Assembly (NCBI GenBank): GCA_002205965.3
Contig: NADL03000032.1
Coordinates: 434,001-498,000, forward strand
Length of the DNA stretch: 64,000 bases
From: Kappaphycus alvarezii
Taxonomy: Eukaryota > Rhodophyta > Florideophyceae > Gigartinales > Solieriaceae
Reading direction: 5' to 3'
In this document: positions 24,411 through 37,500 of the stretch, piece after piece
Layout: every line of letters begins with the position of its first letter
How positions within the stretch are numbered: position 1 is the first letter of the stretch
The notes under the pieces: model-generated
The model's database searches: none
Seen by the model: the letters and a program-made list of their open reading frames with translations, nothing else
What the model was told of the DNA's origin: nothing
Translations under genes and position numbers: made by a program

Positions 24411-25100
24411 TAAAAATTACACAGGAGGGAGAAAGAGGAGAGGAAGTAGGATCTATTAAAATAGGAAGAGGTAAATCTTGCCAGTGAAGAAGTTAGTGAT
24501 ATCTAGGTGCTCCGTCGTCGCAGAGGATCAGATACCCCTAGCATCTGCTGATTGAGAACGAGGCCAAAGAAGCTTCCTCCAGCTACCGCGCTGATTACAT
24601 TCTCGTCTCACAATCCCAGCTGTTGCTTCAACTTCGCACCATTAACATGCCTCCCATGGCAGACTTTCGCGGGAGAAGTTCATACTAGGAGCTTCTACAG
24701 GGGAAAATCGTGGTCGCGAGGATTCGGAGGAGATTAATAGACCTTTTTCGGTAGCACTGATGGTCGCCACAGGCCGTGCGCGAAGGGAGAGGAACATCAA
24801 AAGGAAGAAATGTAATTTTTTTTGCCGTTTGTGCGAGACATAATTCGCGAATCTCCTGCAAAGGGAAGTGGTAGAGGCAGGTGGGAGGCAAAACAGGGCA
24901 GTTGAGAGGAACAGCGCAGCGGTGGAGCGCCCCAGGTGTGAGGACTGCGACATTGATTTCACGCAGAGAATCGATTTGGAGACCTAACTGAAGAGTTACA
25001 AACACCGTAGGACGCCCGCAGACACCTAGAGGAACAACGTAGAATTTAATCACTGTGCTATCGAATTAGACGAAAAGAGAAGAAAAAAGGGACGCAGCCG
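24411..25100. other. Unrecognised repeat-rich interval
   Basis: No convincing coding region. Overlapping open frames on the minus strand at 24642-25053 have no recognisable motif. Confidence 0.3.
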
Positions 25101-25465
25101 TTAAAAAAAATTCACAAACTGTGAAGAACCGGCGTAATGACGAGCGTAGAGGTGCAGATGGTAGCTAGCTACTGCGTGCGAGTGATAGAGGCAGTAGAGA
25201 TGACTGCAAGTAAAGGATTGCCGCGTATTATGATCGGGAACGACAGCAGAGGGGTTTCGGAAGCGAAGAGCAGGCAACAGTGGAAAGGGTAGCAAGCGTC
25301 TTCCCCGGAAGCCAGAGATGCTTTCGGTCGCTCAACCTTTATACAGTACGGTCGTCGGGGAAATCAGACAGACCCCGTGCCACCCGGTAAAGTACGAATG
25401 TAATATTTTTTGGCGGCTACTTAACGGCTACCAGTGCAACCCTAAGTTGCACCATACCAAAACGC
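25101..25465. repeat. LTR-like repeat, copy R1 (segments A and C)
   Basis: The left ~150 bp matches 31995-32150 (CGTGCGAGTGATAGAGG, GTAGAGATGACTG, AGTAAAGGAT). The right ~190 bp matches 38440-38625 (AAGCCAGAGATGCTT, CCCCGTGCCACCCGG, TTTTTGGCGGCTAC). R1 therefore lacks the middle segment shared by the other two copies. Interpreted as a solo or damaged long terminal repeat. Confidence 0.65.
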
Positions 25466-27022
25466 ACCCCTTTGGCTCGAAATTGGTAACTTTTTTTGTC
25501 AAAGGCGGGTCAAAAGGAAACGCGTTCCAGAGGATTTCAAAAACGTTCTCCTCGGAGGGAGCCTTCACATTTCTCCACGACACACTGCCCATATACCGCA
25601 CGACTTACCGGTGTAGGTATTTCTTGGCAAAGATATCGCTGAGCGTCCAACGACCCCTCAGCAGAACTCTTCTCTTTTCACCATACAGTGACACCTTCTC
25701 TACAGTAAAGAAACTCCTATCCACGAAAACTTCCTTTATTTACTCTCCGGCATCTTTCATCACTTATCACTCATATTTAGAACCTGTTCATCAACTCTCA
25801 TTACCATTTTCATCCCTCTATTCCTTCCAAAACTCAATTGAACACATGAAATGATCAAATTTGCTTTCCTCTTTCCGTAGCCATCCATTTCGTGCGAGAC
25901 GCATCGACTGCAACCTACAGAGTGCCGAGGCCAGGGAACGGGCGGCGTGGAACTTAAGTGCTAATGGCTTGCAGTACCGGTCGGAGGAGCTGTGAGGTCT
26001 GTTTTGAGCATACGCGTGGTTGATGACAAGGAAGATGTAATGGTTGTTGATGTGTGTTTCGACGGCTTGTGGATACCGATTGGGACAACTGATTTCTGGC
26101 GCGGGTTGGAATTGTACGATAGGAGGTGATGTTTGATTTGATGAGACTTCGATAAGGGAAGCAGTTTGGCATCAAAGATCTTCGTAGATTGGTGCTCCTT
26201 CAGCGGAAAAAGGCAATCAGCCACGCAAGGTATGCAAATTAGGTCGAAGTCAAAAGCTGATATATAGCTCAGGTAACTTAGAATTGTTCCTTACTGGGAG
26301 CCATTACGCTTCAAATAGGCGAAAAGGCGGGCGAAAGACGTTCTGGACAATGGAATCCTATATCGTTGAAGGTCAGCGTGCATACTTGGAAGGAGATGGA
26401 AGTCCAATATCGAGTGACATAGAGACAAAATCCGAGCCCGAAAATAGCGAGAGCCTTATCAAGCCTAGTCAATCAATCCATCGGAAATCTGACCACTTGA
26501 ATTCGCTTCATAGGTACTGCACATCGCACTCAGATATTATTGCTCGCTTGGATGGGCCTAGGGATATATCAAGAGGAACTAATACTGCCCTGTACGTTTC
26601 GAAGCAACACCCTGTATTCTTCTATGTGGAGCATGAAGAGTGCGTGCCGACAGCGTTTGGAAATGCCATGCCAGCTCTGAATGGAAAAGAGTAGTCGGCC
26701 TGAATAGAATCAGCTTCTCTGAATAGAGTCAATATCCGCCAGAAGTCTTGCAGATGCGCAAAAGTGGTTGGAGAGAAACATGGTTCGATAAAACTTGAGA
26801 AAAAAGACCAACCGCTGCTTCATGAGCTAGGAAGTTGGTTTGATGTAGTGTTCGAGGAAGTATACCTGGTGAGGATACTTGAAGGGATCAACTTGATGAG
26901 ACGGTTGACCATTTTTTAGTGCTTTATGCTAGGCGGCGACAGATACTAGGCAGTGTCGAACAATTCGCATTGAGGCTAGAGGAAGATGCCTTGAGAGCCT
27001 GCATCGGAGATGGCGAAGATAT
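25466..27022. other. Interval with one unrecognised open frame (26284-26694, plus)
   Basis: The only notable open frame is at 26284-26694 (136 residues; an ATG lies at 26350). It is Ser/Glu-rich in its first half and has no motif I recognise. Given its neighbours it may be an LTR-element remnant. The rest holds nothing I can name. Confidence 0.3.
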
Positions 27023-27424
27023 CTAAAACCTCCGCTGGCAGGTATGTTCCTGACAGATACCCAGTCTGACCGTAGCAAGATGAGCCGTTACCGGCATCGG
27101 AAAAGGCAACGTAGGCAGGGTTACCAAGGGGTTTTGAAGCAAGAAAAAGGATGTTTGGTGAAAAGCTTGGATCTCTGCGAGCATTGAGTTAGCGGTCGGG
27201 TGCTTTGATACCAAGAGATGGCCTACTTGCCGCTGGATGTAGCTCACTGTGAAGGATGCCTGCGGGAGAATACAGTGACCGAGGAAGTTCAACGGTCCTG
27301 CCAAAGCTCTTGATATGTCGTTTATCTCAGCAGATGTATCTGGCTGTGAGACTTGCTTTCGACGCTCAGGGGCAATCTGCAGTGCTTTCATTTGGCCTAT
27401 GTATTCTTGCATAATGGCTCGCAC
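27023..27424 (-). mobile_element. Possible copia-like LTR element fragment (fossil)
   Basis: A minus-strand frame of ~133 residues contains ALAGPLNFLGHCILPQASF...SYIQRQVG, which resembles the segment between reverse transcriptase and RNase H of copia-type polyproteins (the usual GxLxWLxxxTRPDxxF). The match is weak; family and limits are uncertain. Fragment only. Confidence 0.35.
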
Positions 27425-30400
27425 TGAGCCGTCGGACTCTCAATTAATATTAAGGCGGTTGAAGATAAGGTTCTTATGGAAGAAAAAGTGTCCGACAGTG
27501 AATCGCTTTGAAACAGCATTGTGAAATCTCTCTATTTATCCTGATGTACCTGTAAGAAGAAAATAGTCTACAAGTTATGAGATGATGATTCCAATAGCCC
27601 CATCATGGTTGTGCGGAGCGAAAAACTGCGGAAACCTGATATTGGTTTCATGCCAAAATTCTTAATCCATTCTTCAACGAATAGCTACCAGAGCCGCCCT
27701 TATTCATCAATACCGTATGATACCTTTAAAATTTTACAAAGCATGAGCGAAGACGAGGCTAAATCATAGGGAGGGCGCACGTATACGTCTCGCGGAAATT
27801 TTCCAGCTTGAAGATATGCATGGTTTATATTGACGTTGGATAATCGAAATTGAAGGGTGGCGGCGATGTAAATGAGGATGCGAATAACGGCAAACTGCGC
27901 AGTTTAAGATTCCATACGGACTGTGTCCTTTTCATTGTTTCTGTTACCGTGCGGGACCAGATTACATTTCAGTTTCAACCTCCTGGCGCACACAGAGAGG
28001 CAAATTTGGAAAAAATAACGAGAAAATATGACGTTTGAATTCAGATGAAGGGACCTGCACTCGAACTCCTTGTACGCTTCGGCCTTTTGGTAATTCTACC
28101 TCTCTGCCTCAATAGCTTTGTCAAGTACCCAAAATGGAGCAAATTGCGACTGAAACTCGCTGCACGGCTTATCACCAAGTATTTTTTACAAACTTTGAAG
28201 CAATTAATACTATGAAGAATGTAGAGAGAGTGGAAGTGAGAGCGGAGGCTTGAAAGAGAAAGATCTGAAGTTCTTCTCCGGGCTTGGGGGGTCGTTTGAG
28301 GGGGAAATTTAGACAGCAATTCTTGAGTAGACGGAAATTATTGAGTTATATTGGACCTCACGGCCCTAAAAGCGATGTTTTGTACCGAAAAGGTTGTTGC
28401 AGTACTTTATTGATCTTGAGGAAATGTGCATGAACTGCCGATTAATGCAAGATTGCTTCTTGGAAGAATTCATGCATTGCAGTGATCGATGCTGTGACCA
28501 TTGAGTATGTCCTTTATCGATTGATTCCACGATTTCATCAGTACTTACAACATCTGTATTTGGTAAAGATTCTTCTCGGAAAGGAGAAAAATTGTTTTTG
28601 CCATTAACAAGCGCAGGAACTGGAGTCCATATCTCCGTTTCGAGTTCCGGATATATCGGATGTGCCTCAGTTGCACAGTCACCGACAATGTCCTGGAAGT
28701 CTTCGTCGACGAAAGAGTAACTGCAAGGAAAGAGGAACTCAACTTTGTAAAGTTCTTGCCGTAAGCTTCACGAAGGATCCAGGTGGAAATCCTAATATAC
28801 GGCCTTCACAGGCATACCGATATGTTCTTTACATCGGGAAGTGACCACCAAGTTTGGTTATGTGGATAGAACAAAGCCAGCTTTCCACATTCCAAACTTG
28901 GACCCGCCCTTGAAGAAGTACACCTTTTCGCCACGCACGAGGTTGAATTGCGATAGGGTATTCGGTTGGTGGCGTCTCTGCATGCCTGAGAGCCCTGTTT
29001 ACAACTTGTTCTTCTTGAGCCTTTCCTAAAGAATCGGACATGTTTTATTGAGAAATAAATATGATGCAAGGCGTGTAACTACGAGCAAGTTCGGGACTAC
29101 TCATTGTCTTGCTTCCATAAAGTACATTACTCAGGAAGGTAGCTCTGAATAACACTTCTGCTCTGTCCCATATAGATCCAAGAGTCGTTCTGCAGTGAGA
29201 AGCATATTTTAACAGTAGCTGGACCAAATTGCAAAGAACTGCGTTCTTCCGTTCGGTGATAACCAGATTGTTAAAGCGCTGCGCAGGACGGGGTTCGAAT
29301 TTGATCCTGAAATAACGAAAGGCATCACCAAACTTTATTCAGCCAGAAACTTTGTGGAAGGTCACCATGCCTTTAAAAGGCAGATGCTAATGCCCGTGAA
29401 GCTTGTTAGCAAATCATCTTGCGACTTTTCCGTAGCTGAGGCGACGTTTGAAGTATTCTCTCTTGTAATTTTCTCCCAGTAAATAGCTCTGATATGTAAA
29501 AGAGGTCTTGGAAGAAGAATTTTTCGACGGCACGACAAACAAATAAGTTCGAACGACTTCAAGATCAAAGGAAGAAGTTGGTTCGGTGTACGTCTGGAAA
29601 ATTAGACAGTCGGTAGAAAGGTCACGAATCCTTGGAGGGCCAGCAAGTTCTCAGGGCCAAGTTGGTACGACTTGTGCCGCACGTCGTTACCCAAAAGAAG
29701 AAGGCCTTCACCAGGAGTGATGCAGAACGGTATCTTCACGTTCACTCCATTCAAGTCTGTCGGTTGAAGACCCCAAATTACAGCAGTTACTTCACCGTGA
29801 CTAAAATTAAGACCATATTCATGAAGAAAGGGCTCGCAATCGAGTTCGCAGAGCTTGAAATCGATAACTATAGCTGTACAAAGTGCAGTAGAAGCTTTGG
29901 CTGCACCAATACTGCAGTTAAATTCTGGATCATCGATCGGATTTGGGTCGTATTGATTTTCGCAAGGGTCTCTACACGAGCAACGTAGCTTAGTGGGGGT
30001 AAATTTGGGATGGTTTAATATTTGAAAGATATGGTCGGTTGTTTTTTTGTTCCTTTCCAGAGCCCGTGCGAAGAAAAGAGCTACCAGGCTTCGAGAAGCT
30101 CGTACTACAGCTCAACCGAGCGGCGGCCGCACGAGCTTTCTTGTTTTTCATGAGCACACTCGGCGCCTTTCACATCATCGCCCCGTAAGACCCCAATTAG
30201 TGGCAATCAAAACATCTTTAGTTATGAATGTAATGCCACTACACGGGCGTGTGGACCGTGTTGACACAAAGGGGAGAAGGATGATGCCAGCAGGGCTAAA
30301 GGGTACCGTGAGGTCACGTAGACGTAGGGGAAAACATCTGCTTGAAAGCGGAGTGGTAGAGCAGGTGCGAACCAGGGTAATCCCGTGACCATAAAGCGGG

Positions 30401-30990
30401 ATACCGGGCGGCTAGTAAGAACCGTAGGAACACGCTAAAAGATGTCAGAGGACGGGGTACCGTGCTTGTACGAAGGGTGCTGCAGGACGGGAACGGTAAA
30501 GGGGCTAGCGCTGACTTTCCCGAATTCGGCGTTGTGAAACCGAAAGCTCGGGGGTCAAGACTCAAATGCCGGCTTGATACCTTTACTTGACCAAGAGGTC
30601 TCGATCAATTAAGTAATATGGTCACCGCCCCCTGACTACTGTTACATGAAAGCCCTAACGGCGGAAAATTAAAATAAATAAGGGAAATTACAAGTATAAT
30701 CTACAAACTAAGCCGCAGGGACAGCCCGCCAGTGTCAGTCACAGTTAGAACGGACACTTGGATTCTATGCCGGCGGTTGGGCCCAGATAGTACCGTAGTT
30801 AGTAGGAGGACCAGGAATTAAATAAAATACAAACCTCCCTTGATCCCCGACATGCAGGTAGCAGTGATCTCGGCTCTAAATTGAATGCCCTAGCTCCCAT
30901 TGAATCTTTCACGTTTGAACGGGTATCCTGGTTTCCAGCCTTTAAAGCGCTTGGCTGACCCCGAGACACCCATGATGCACGATTAGCGTT
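27425..30990. other. Long AT-rich interval, no recognised gene
   Basis: Open frames at 28041-28319, 28662-29069, 29632-29988 and 30047-30565 are short, overlap antisense partners and show no family motif. Composition and position suggest old repeat debris. I see no tRNA, rRNA or clear terminal repeats here. Confidence 0.35.
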
Positions 30991-30991
30991 G

Positions 30992-31746
30992 TCAGAATCC
31001 GAAGCGATAGCCTTGTTGTAACAGTTTGAGGGGAAGAACCGATTGAATATTTTTGTCCACAAGAACTTGAACGTCTTTAATGGAAAAACAAGGAGAATTC
31101 ATAGACGTCGCGGTCGTCAAATTGCGAAAGGCGAGAGCGACATCATCCGAATTCAAGGGGCAGGTATGCCCTTCGGATAAGAACATCTTAGCGATATTGA
31201 CGGAGGATGAAGGCTGAAATTCGGCTTGTATCTCTTGAAGAAGGGATTTAAGACGGTTTTGTACGGCAAAAATAGAAGATCGGGGCATGAAGAGGTCTTT
31301 ATAATTCATCAGGCTAATCATATCGACGGTAGGTTGATTCTTTGATTCCAACTCGTAGATAATCTTTGCTTCAGCTCTGTCACTCCCGAGGCGGAAACAT
31401 TTAACGTACAACTTCCTTTCTATTGATCCTCAGCTCCCGACTCAGCGTGAGCGATGAGTTGAAGCTTTGAAGTAGTTAGGGTACCTTCCTCCAACATTTC
31501 TTTATTAAGAAGAGCAATGGCCAGTACTTCTCCGATTTGCGAAGAAGGGGATACTTCAGAGTGAGCAGATGATAGCAAATAGACCACGCGAGGGACGAAG
31601 GTAGAAAGCTTCTTATTATTTTCGCGACAGCGAACCGCAACATTTTCGTAAGAAGATATCAAAGATGTAACCATAACAATCAGTGGGTCGACGAAAACGA
31701 GTTTCACGAGCTGAAGAGCTGCTTCTACTGGATTATCAATCTGCAA
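30992..31746 (-). mobile_element. Gag-like region of an LTR element, second copy (fossil)
   Basis: Two adjacent minus-strand frames. The upstream one (31420-31746) matches the Gag-like frame at 23044-23433; the downstream one (30992-31411) is helical and Ser/Thr-rich without known motif. An LTR-like repeat (R2) starts 240 bp to the right, which would be its 5' side. Broken, family unresolved. Confidence 0.5.
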
Positions 31747-31984
31747 ATATTCAATATGTCCTTAAGCTTTAGCTTCGTCGAAAATGGCCCTCTGGGCATC
31801 TTGTAGTCCTCTCTAGTAGAGCATGCGGCCGAGAAGATGGATTATTGTTTGCAGATGACGGTCGGTCTCCTGGTCGTGAGCGACTTTTAGAGAATCCTTC
31901 CACCCCCCACGCGTTTCCGCCAGATCTGTAGATTGCCGTCTGGAGAAAAAACAGAAGGTTCGAAAAGTAAATAATTCTAGTTCA

Positions 31985-32450
31985 TATTGATCGTTGTGCC
32001 CATAACTGTGACAAGCCGGCGTAACGACGAAAAGTGGAGTGAATGATGGTAGCAGTTGCTGCGTGCGAGTGATAGAGGGAGTAGAGATGACTGTAAGTAA
32101 AGGATGTCAGCGTAGTATGACAGGGAATGACAGCAAGATGGGTTCCGGAAGCGAGTGGTGTTGGTGTTGGTCGTTGTGTTGCCTCCTTTTACTCGCGCAC
32201 ATCCGACACCTAGGCTAAATATATAGGCAAGCGCCGAAACGCGTGTGACCAAAAGCGGCCGGTGCTTCCTGGAAAATGAATAAATTTCAGTACCGCAGTC
32301 TATAATACAAAGTTAACCCGTACTGTACAGTGCAGTATTGTACTGCACTGTAATTAAAAATAATTAAAAACAATCCACAATGCAACGTTCGTCCAGCAGC
32401 CACCCCTCCTCCAATACGGACCGCGGGGCCACATACTGTACCGTACGTTT
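31985..32450. repeat. LTR-like repeat, copy R2 (segments A and B)
   Basis: The left part matches R1 (GTGCGAGTGATAGAGG, GTAGAGATGACTG). The right part matches R3 at 38205-38420 (ACTCGCGC.CATCCGACAC, CTAAATATATAG, CGAAA.GCGTGTG.CCAAA, ACAATCCACAATGCAAC). It contains a TATA-like CTAAATATATAG and the GTACTGTAC motif at 32319-32352. It could be the 3' LTR of the minus-strand element to its right and the 5' LTR of the Gag fragment to its left. Confidence 0.65.
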
Positions 32451-32457
32451 CATTATT

Positions 32458-33108
32458 TCAAATTTCCAGCACTTCCAGCCCTCTCAGCCCGAGCGTCGAC
32501 ATTAACAAACCTGCTTGTTTGCTACTGCTTATCTGCTTGGTTCTTGGCTTGCGCGCCTTCTTGCGCGTCTCCTTATGCGCCTTCTTGTGCGCCTTCTGGG
32601 CTTCTGTGGCGTTTCTTCTCGGCTGCGCTTCTCTACTTGGGGTCCCGAGCTTTTGAGCCTTATCTGCTTGTGCGCCTTCTTGCTCGGGCTCCTTGGCTGT
32701 GCGCCTTCTCGGCTTGTGTGCCTTCTTGCTCGTGCGCTTCGGCCATGCTTCTCGGATTGACCGCCTCTGCTGAGGAACCCTGGCTTGTGCGCTTTCACGG
32801 CTGGTGCGCCTTCTTGCTTGTGCGCCTTTTCGGCTGTGTGCCTTCTTTTTTCCTCTGCCAGTGGTGGCGTAGCGACGGTTACGTGGAAGCTGAGAGGTAC
32901 GGAGGTGAAGTTTCAGACTTCCAGTGTACTCGTGGAATCCGATCCTTAGCTGAGCACAAACACCAAAATTAAGCGTACGAAGCAGCTGGTTAGGTTGATA
33001 ACGGGAGGCAAAGCGCCGCGGAAGAAGATCGCTACCAAGGCGGTGAGTATGTCGAGTGAAGCCGATGCCAAAGCCCATTCCAAGATACCTTGGTAGATAA
33101 GGGCGCAT
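32458..33108 (-). other. Basic Ala-His-Lys-rich open frame of unknown function
   Basis: A 216-residue minus-strand open frame directly abutting R2. The first ~90 residues are ordinary; the rest is made of short degenerate units with AHK and Arg/Ser, encoded by the tandem array below. The frame may be open only because the array lacks stops. If R2 is the 3' LTR of the right-hand element, this is its last internal region. No domain recognised. Confidence 0.3.
32545..32850. repeat. Degenerate tandem array of a TGTGCGCCTTCTTG-like unit
   Basis: About 20 imperfect copies or half-copies of a 12-15 bp unit (GTGCGCCTTCTTGC and variants) in 300 bp, spaced irregularly. Strongly strand-asymmetric (T/C-rich on plus). 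Confidence 0.6.
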
Positions 33109-34585
33109 CTTGGGAGATCGGACATTACTAAGATAAAGTAAATTTCGTCGAACGAGTCCGAACTCGATGTTTTCATCTCCGGATCCCCACAGATGACAAA
33201 GGTTCGCGCTTATGATTTTCCAGCCTTATTCGGAAACCATGTAATGGAAGCAGCTTCCGCCTTGCCTACTAGGGAGCTTACGAAGGAGGTCTCCTTCCCA
33301 TTGGGCTAGACAGAATCCCTGTATGACTCTCGTACGAATGAATAAGTGCCTGAAAAAGACAGGATAGCCAAGTATATAGTATGGGAAGAGAGAGAAGCGG
33401 TGTAGAAGGGAGAAGAAGAGGCCATCAGGTAATTTCATACTATCGTCCTATATAACCTTTACTTTGATGGTGGAGGCAGTTCCTTCATGCACGATATCGA
33501 CGAAGAGGGCCTATTCACGCTGAGTACAGACAGCTGTTGGGAGGCGATCTAGAGATTCACGAATGGTGCCAGGAGCACCCTGGCGGGAAACTTCTTTTTT
33601 CTTTTACTCGCTCTCGGGAACCACGTGTTGAGAAGACCAGGTACAGTTCCCTCCTGCTCCTCACGACCGCTTTCATTGATAAGACATAAGGGTACATTGA
33701 CGCCTTCTCAGCAAATAGGTAGCAAGAATTAGGTAAGGAGGGCGACGAGAAGCGTTCTTTTGACTACTTCCGGTCAAATATGGCTCGATGACACGCGAAT
33801 AACTTGGGAAAAGGCCTTACACGAGACCTAGGGGACGCCCAAAAACACCTATTCCCCAGGGAGATTGTGCTCGAAAAAACCGCTGCCGCTGTACCCTTCC
33901 GTTAAATATGCGTTAGCGTTGGACCCTACCGTTTATGTCGCCTCTATACAAGGTTTCAACAGCCGCAGGCACTGCGTCGCGATGAGTTCCAGGACGGATC
34001 ATCTTCTAGAACCCGCAGAAACTTTCGTTCTTAAGCTCTCCGAGAAGTCTTTGGTTGAGTGCGTGGGCGAAAGTTCGAGCTTCATCACGATACTAGGAGT
34101 CCCAAAGCTGTCACTGAGAAGTGGACAGGCATCGAAGCGTCCCGGCCGCCATTGAAAAACCAAATCAGAAATCCTTAAACGTCGCGACGCGCAGTCTGAG
34201 GTAAAGGGGAAGCTGGGTAGCTCCAAACAGTAGGGTTTTACGGTGATTCAGCAAGTCCCATCACTCGATTGCATTCTATGGTAATTAGTTTCTTCTAGTT
34301 TTCATTGTAGAAATTCATATAAAACCAACAAAAAATGTATTACTCTCTAACGATATTATTTATAAAAACAGGAGAAAACTTCTGCGAAAGGATAAATATG
34401 TGACCATTATGCTTAGCGAGAATGGAGTATACTATTTTGCAGGGTTATGCTGTGAACCACAAAAGGAACGAAACGACTTGCGTGTATGGCACGTCGGTAG
34501 TGGCGTCCAACATACAAGGTCAGCGAATGCCTCGGGTGATCTCCTTTCCATATCTGTCACGGCCTGAAGCATCTGGACTTGAGAG
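33109..34585. other. Interval between basic frame and integrase remnant
   Basis: No recognised motif. Open frames at 33226-33438 and 33865-34155 are short and unconvincing. It may be internal sequence of the LTR element whose pol remnant starts at 34586. Confidence 0.3.
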
Positions 34586-37500
34586 TTAGCCACTTAACTG
34601 TTGTCGATAAGGCCGACCATGTGCGACAAGGACCCAGTCGCCGACATTGAGCGGTAAAGGTTCCGAGAAGGTCTCATTTCTTGATACACGGTCTTGGTCA
34701 CCCCTTCTTCGTGCCCGGAGTGCCACATTTTCTAGCAGCTCCAATCGGCGATTGCTCTCCGAGGCGTTGGAAATGAGAGCTAAGGCATCTGATGATTCCA
34801 TGTGTGGCACAACTCCGTACTTCACTTGAAACAGGAATGCTCCGGAGGCGAGACGACGACAGCGGTATCCATACAAAACTTTCGGCGGACTCTCCTCCCA
34901 ATCCATTCCCCGACTTAGAACCATTTTATTGACGGCAGTCTTAATGGTAAGTACCATCCTCTCGGCCCTACCATTCGACATGGGAGCGGAGGCCAGAACA
35001 GTGCTCCAAGCGATTCCTTGTTTCCCCAAAAAGGCGAGAAGGGAAGCAGCGGTGAAGCATCCCGCGTTGTCGGATACAATGGTCTTCGGGGGGGCCAAAA
35101 TGGAACAAAATTTCCTTCTCTATAAACTGAGAAACAGTCCTGGTCGACGAATCTTCGGTTACATGCTCTACCGCATTGAGCAAAAACTTATCAGCGCCAT
35201 TCGACTTGGAAAAATGCCCGCCGAAATCCATCGAATAAATCTCGAATATGTTTCATAGAGGGATTTTCTGGCTTGTACGGTAAGGTGGAATTGAGTTTGT
35301 CTTCTGACATCCCTCTAAAATTTTCACGTAGTTTTGGATGTCCCTATGCATATACGGCCAGCAGTAGCGGTTAGAGACGAACTTCTTCGTGTTTTCAGTG
35401 TCCCAATGCCCAATATCGTCGTAAAGGCTGTGGAGTATCGACGTACTATCCTCAAGGAAGGGGAAAGTCTTGAGTTCCATTTTTGTGCCTCATAGTAGTT
35501 TCCACTCCCAAACCATGAAGCGCTTCGCCATACTCTTGATTGCACGCATCTGGGTTTCGTCTTCTGCTTTGATCTTAAACTCCTGTGGATGACGAGTGAT
35601 CTTAGTAAGATGGGATTCCAATGAAAGGAACTCCACGACAGCGACTGAGCAAGCTGCTGCAGCCAATTCTGCATCTTCGAAATCAGAGAACGGTTTGGAA
35701 CAAGTAGGGACGGCTCGCAACAGGTAATCCGCGGCTCCATTATTTGCTCCCGGCCTATACTCGACTTTTAACTCGTACTCATCAATAAATTCCATCCGCC
35801 ACGCGAGCCTTCTGTGGATTTCGTTCTTTTTTAAAGGCATCTGGAAGGGCTTGATGATCGGTAACCAGCCCGAATGGATTTTCGACAAGAGGTATACCCG
35901 AAACTTTGGGGTTTGGAGGGCGAAAATTACCGCAAGAGCTTCCCTTTTACATACAGATTAGTCCTTCTCAGCCGAATTCATGATGCAGCTAGCGTTACCA
36001 AATCAATAATAAAAGCCTGCAAATATTGCAAAAACAGCACCCATTGAAAGAACGTAATGTCTGTACTGGTTGTCTCTTCCCTTTCTTCTTTTCCTAGGCG
36101 ATGACTGCTCCTACTGCGACGCTCGAAGCGTCAGTTTACAATATAAATGGGGAATAGAAGTCTGGAAATGCCAGAGCTGTTGGAGTGGTGAGCTTCTGTT
36201 TCGAAGTCTCTAATGCCTCCATCATTTTCTTTGTCCAGTTGAAATCCTTAAATGTGCCCTAGAAGAGCCCTCAGGGCGCCACGAACTTCATTATCTTCTT
36301 TAACGGTGGTTTTTTCTCGTCCAAAAGGCTTCTCATCTCCTTTTTCCACCACATCTCCGCTGATGATCAAAAAAAGTTCTTCTTCGGGACCAATCCGATG
36401 ACTCCGGCCCAGCGTTCGAATCGTATGTGAAATCTTCACTAGGAGTACTGATATCCTCGCATTCGGCGAGTCTCTTGTGTGTTGTCTTCGCGTCAGGTTC
36501 GAGCGGTAGCACTACTTCTTTGGACTCGATGTACAGGCGCACACTCTGTACTCCAAAGTCTAGGCTCGCTCGCATAGATGCAAGTGCAGGAAGTCCAATA
36601 GTAATGTCAAATGGAGACTTATCGGCAACAAGTTAGTCCAACTCGACCCTTTGTTCTCCAAAATTGGTAGGAACATTCAGCAAAGAGCCGATACAAGATG
36701 AGCTTTCTCCATTAGCCACTGTTCTCTTCTTTGACTTAAAATTCGGCAACAGATATAAAGTCGATACAAGACGGAGGACATAACGTTGGTTACGGCCCCA
36801 GCGTCTAGCCAAGCTCGAACGTCATTTCCAAAAACCTTAAGTTGTACGACGTGTAATAAGCGGGACTCCGGGTGGGACACGACTGCGACGCAGGGAACTG
36901 ACTACTTCTCGAGGAAACGTTGAATTATCTTGGTAGCTTCATATGCACACCCACGAAGGAGCTGGCCATAAGTCAGACCGCAGTTGGCATTCGCAAGTTC
37001 CAACACGACGTCTTATTTGCTTACGTACTCTTGGATCTTGTTCGAGTTTCTTTTCGCGCGGTTGTTCTTCCTCGGCTTCCTCGTGCGATTAAAATTAAGT
37101 AATTCTTCTACCAGTGGGACTAAGGGAGTAACTCGGGCATTCTGCGGGTTAGTTACGAGGCCAGATATCGTAGTACCTCAAATTTTCCTTGGAGAGGCTG
37201 TTTTGGAAAGGTATCGCCCTCAGTTGTTCCTTTTTTGCATTAAAGACTTCTTGGACAGCATAATCGGTATCTGAATCGCTTTCATAGACTACATTAATCT
37301 GACTTACTTTTCCATTTCCCTCTCTCGTTGTTATCGTGAGCTCCCAAAGATCTGTCACCTAGTAGCAGACCACCAAGGGGCCTCCGAATGATCGGTCTTT
37401 CCGAAATAAGAGCAATGCGTATAGCGGTGGGGATTCATCTCGCAGTTCATGGGATTGTGACCTTTTTCGTTGCAATAAGAGCATTGACGAACTCTGTTGC

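Noticed and set aside
25318-25854. A 178-residue plus-strand open frame
   Set aside because: Its first part lies in the LTR-like repeat R1, which is non-coding in the other two copies, and it shows no domain.
36414-36430. tRNA-like GTTCGAATC box
   Set aside because: No matching acceptor stem or D-arm nearby; the string lies inside the broken gypsy remnant.
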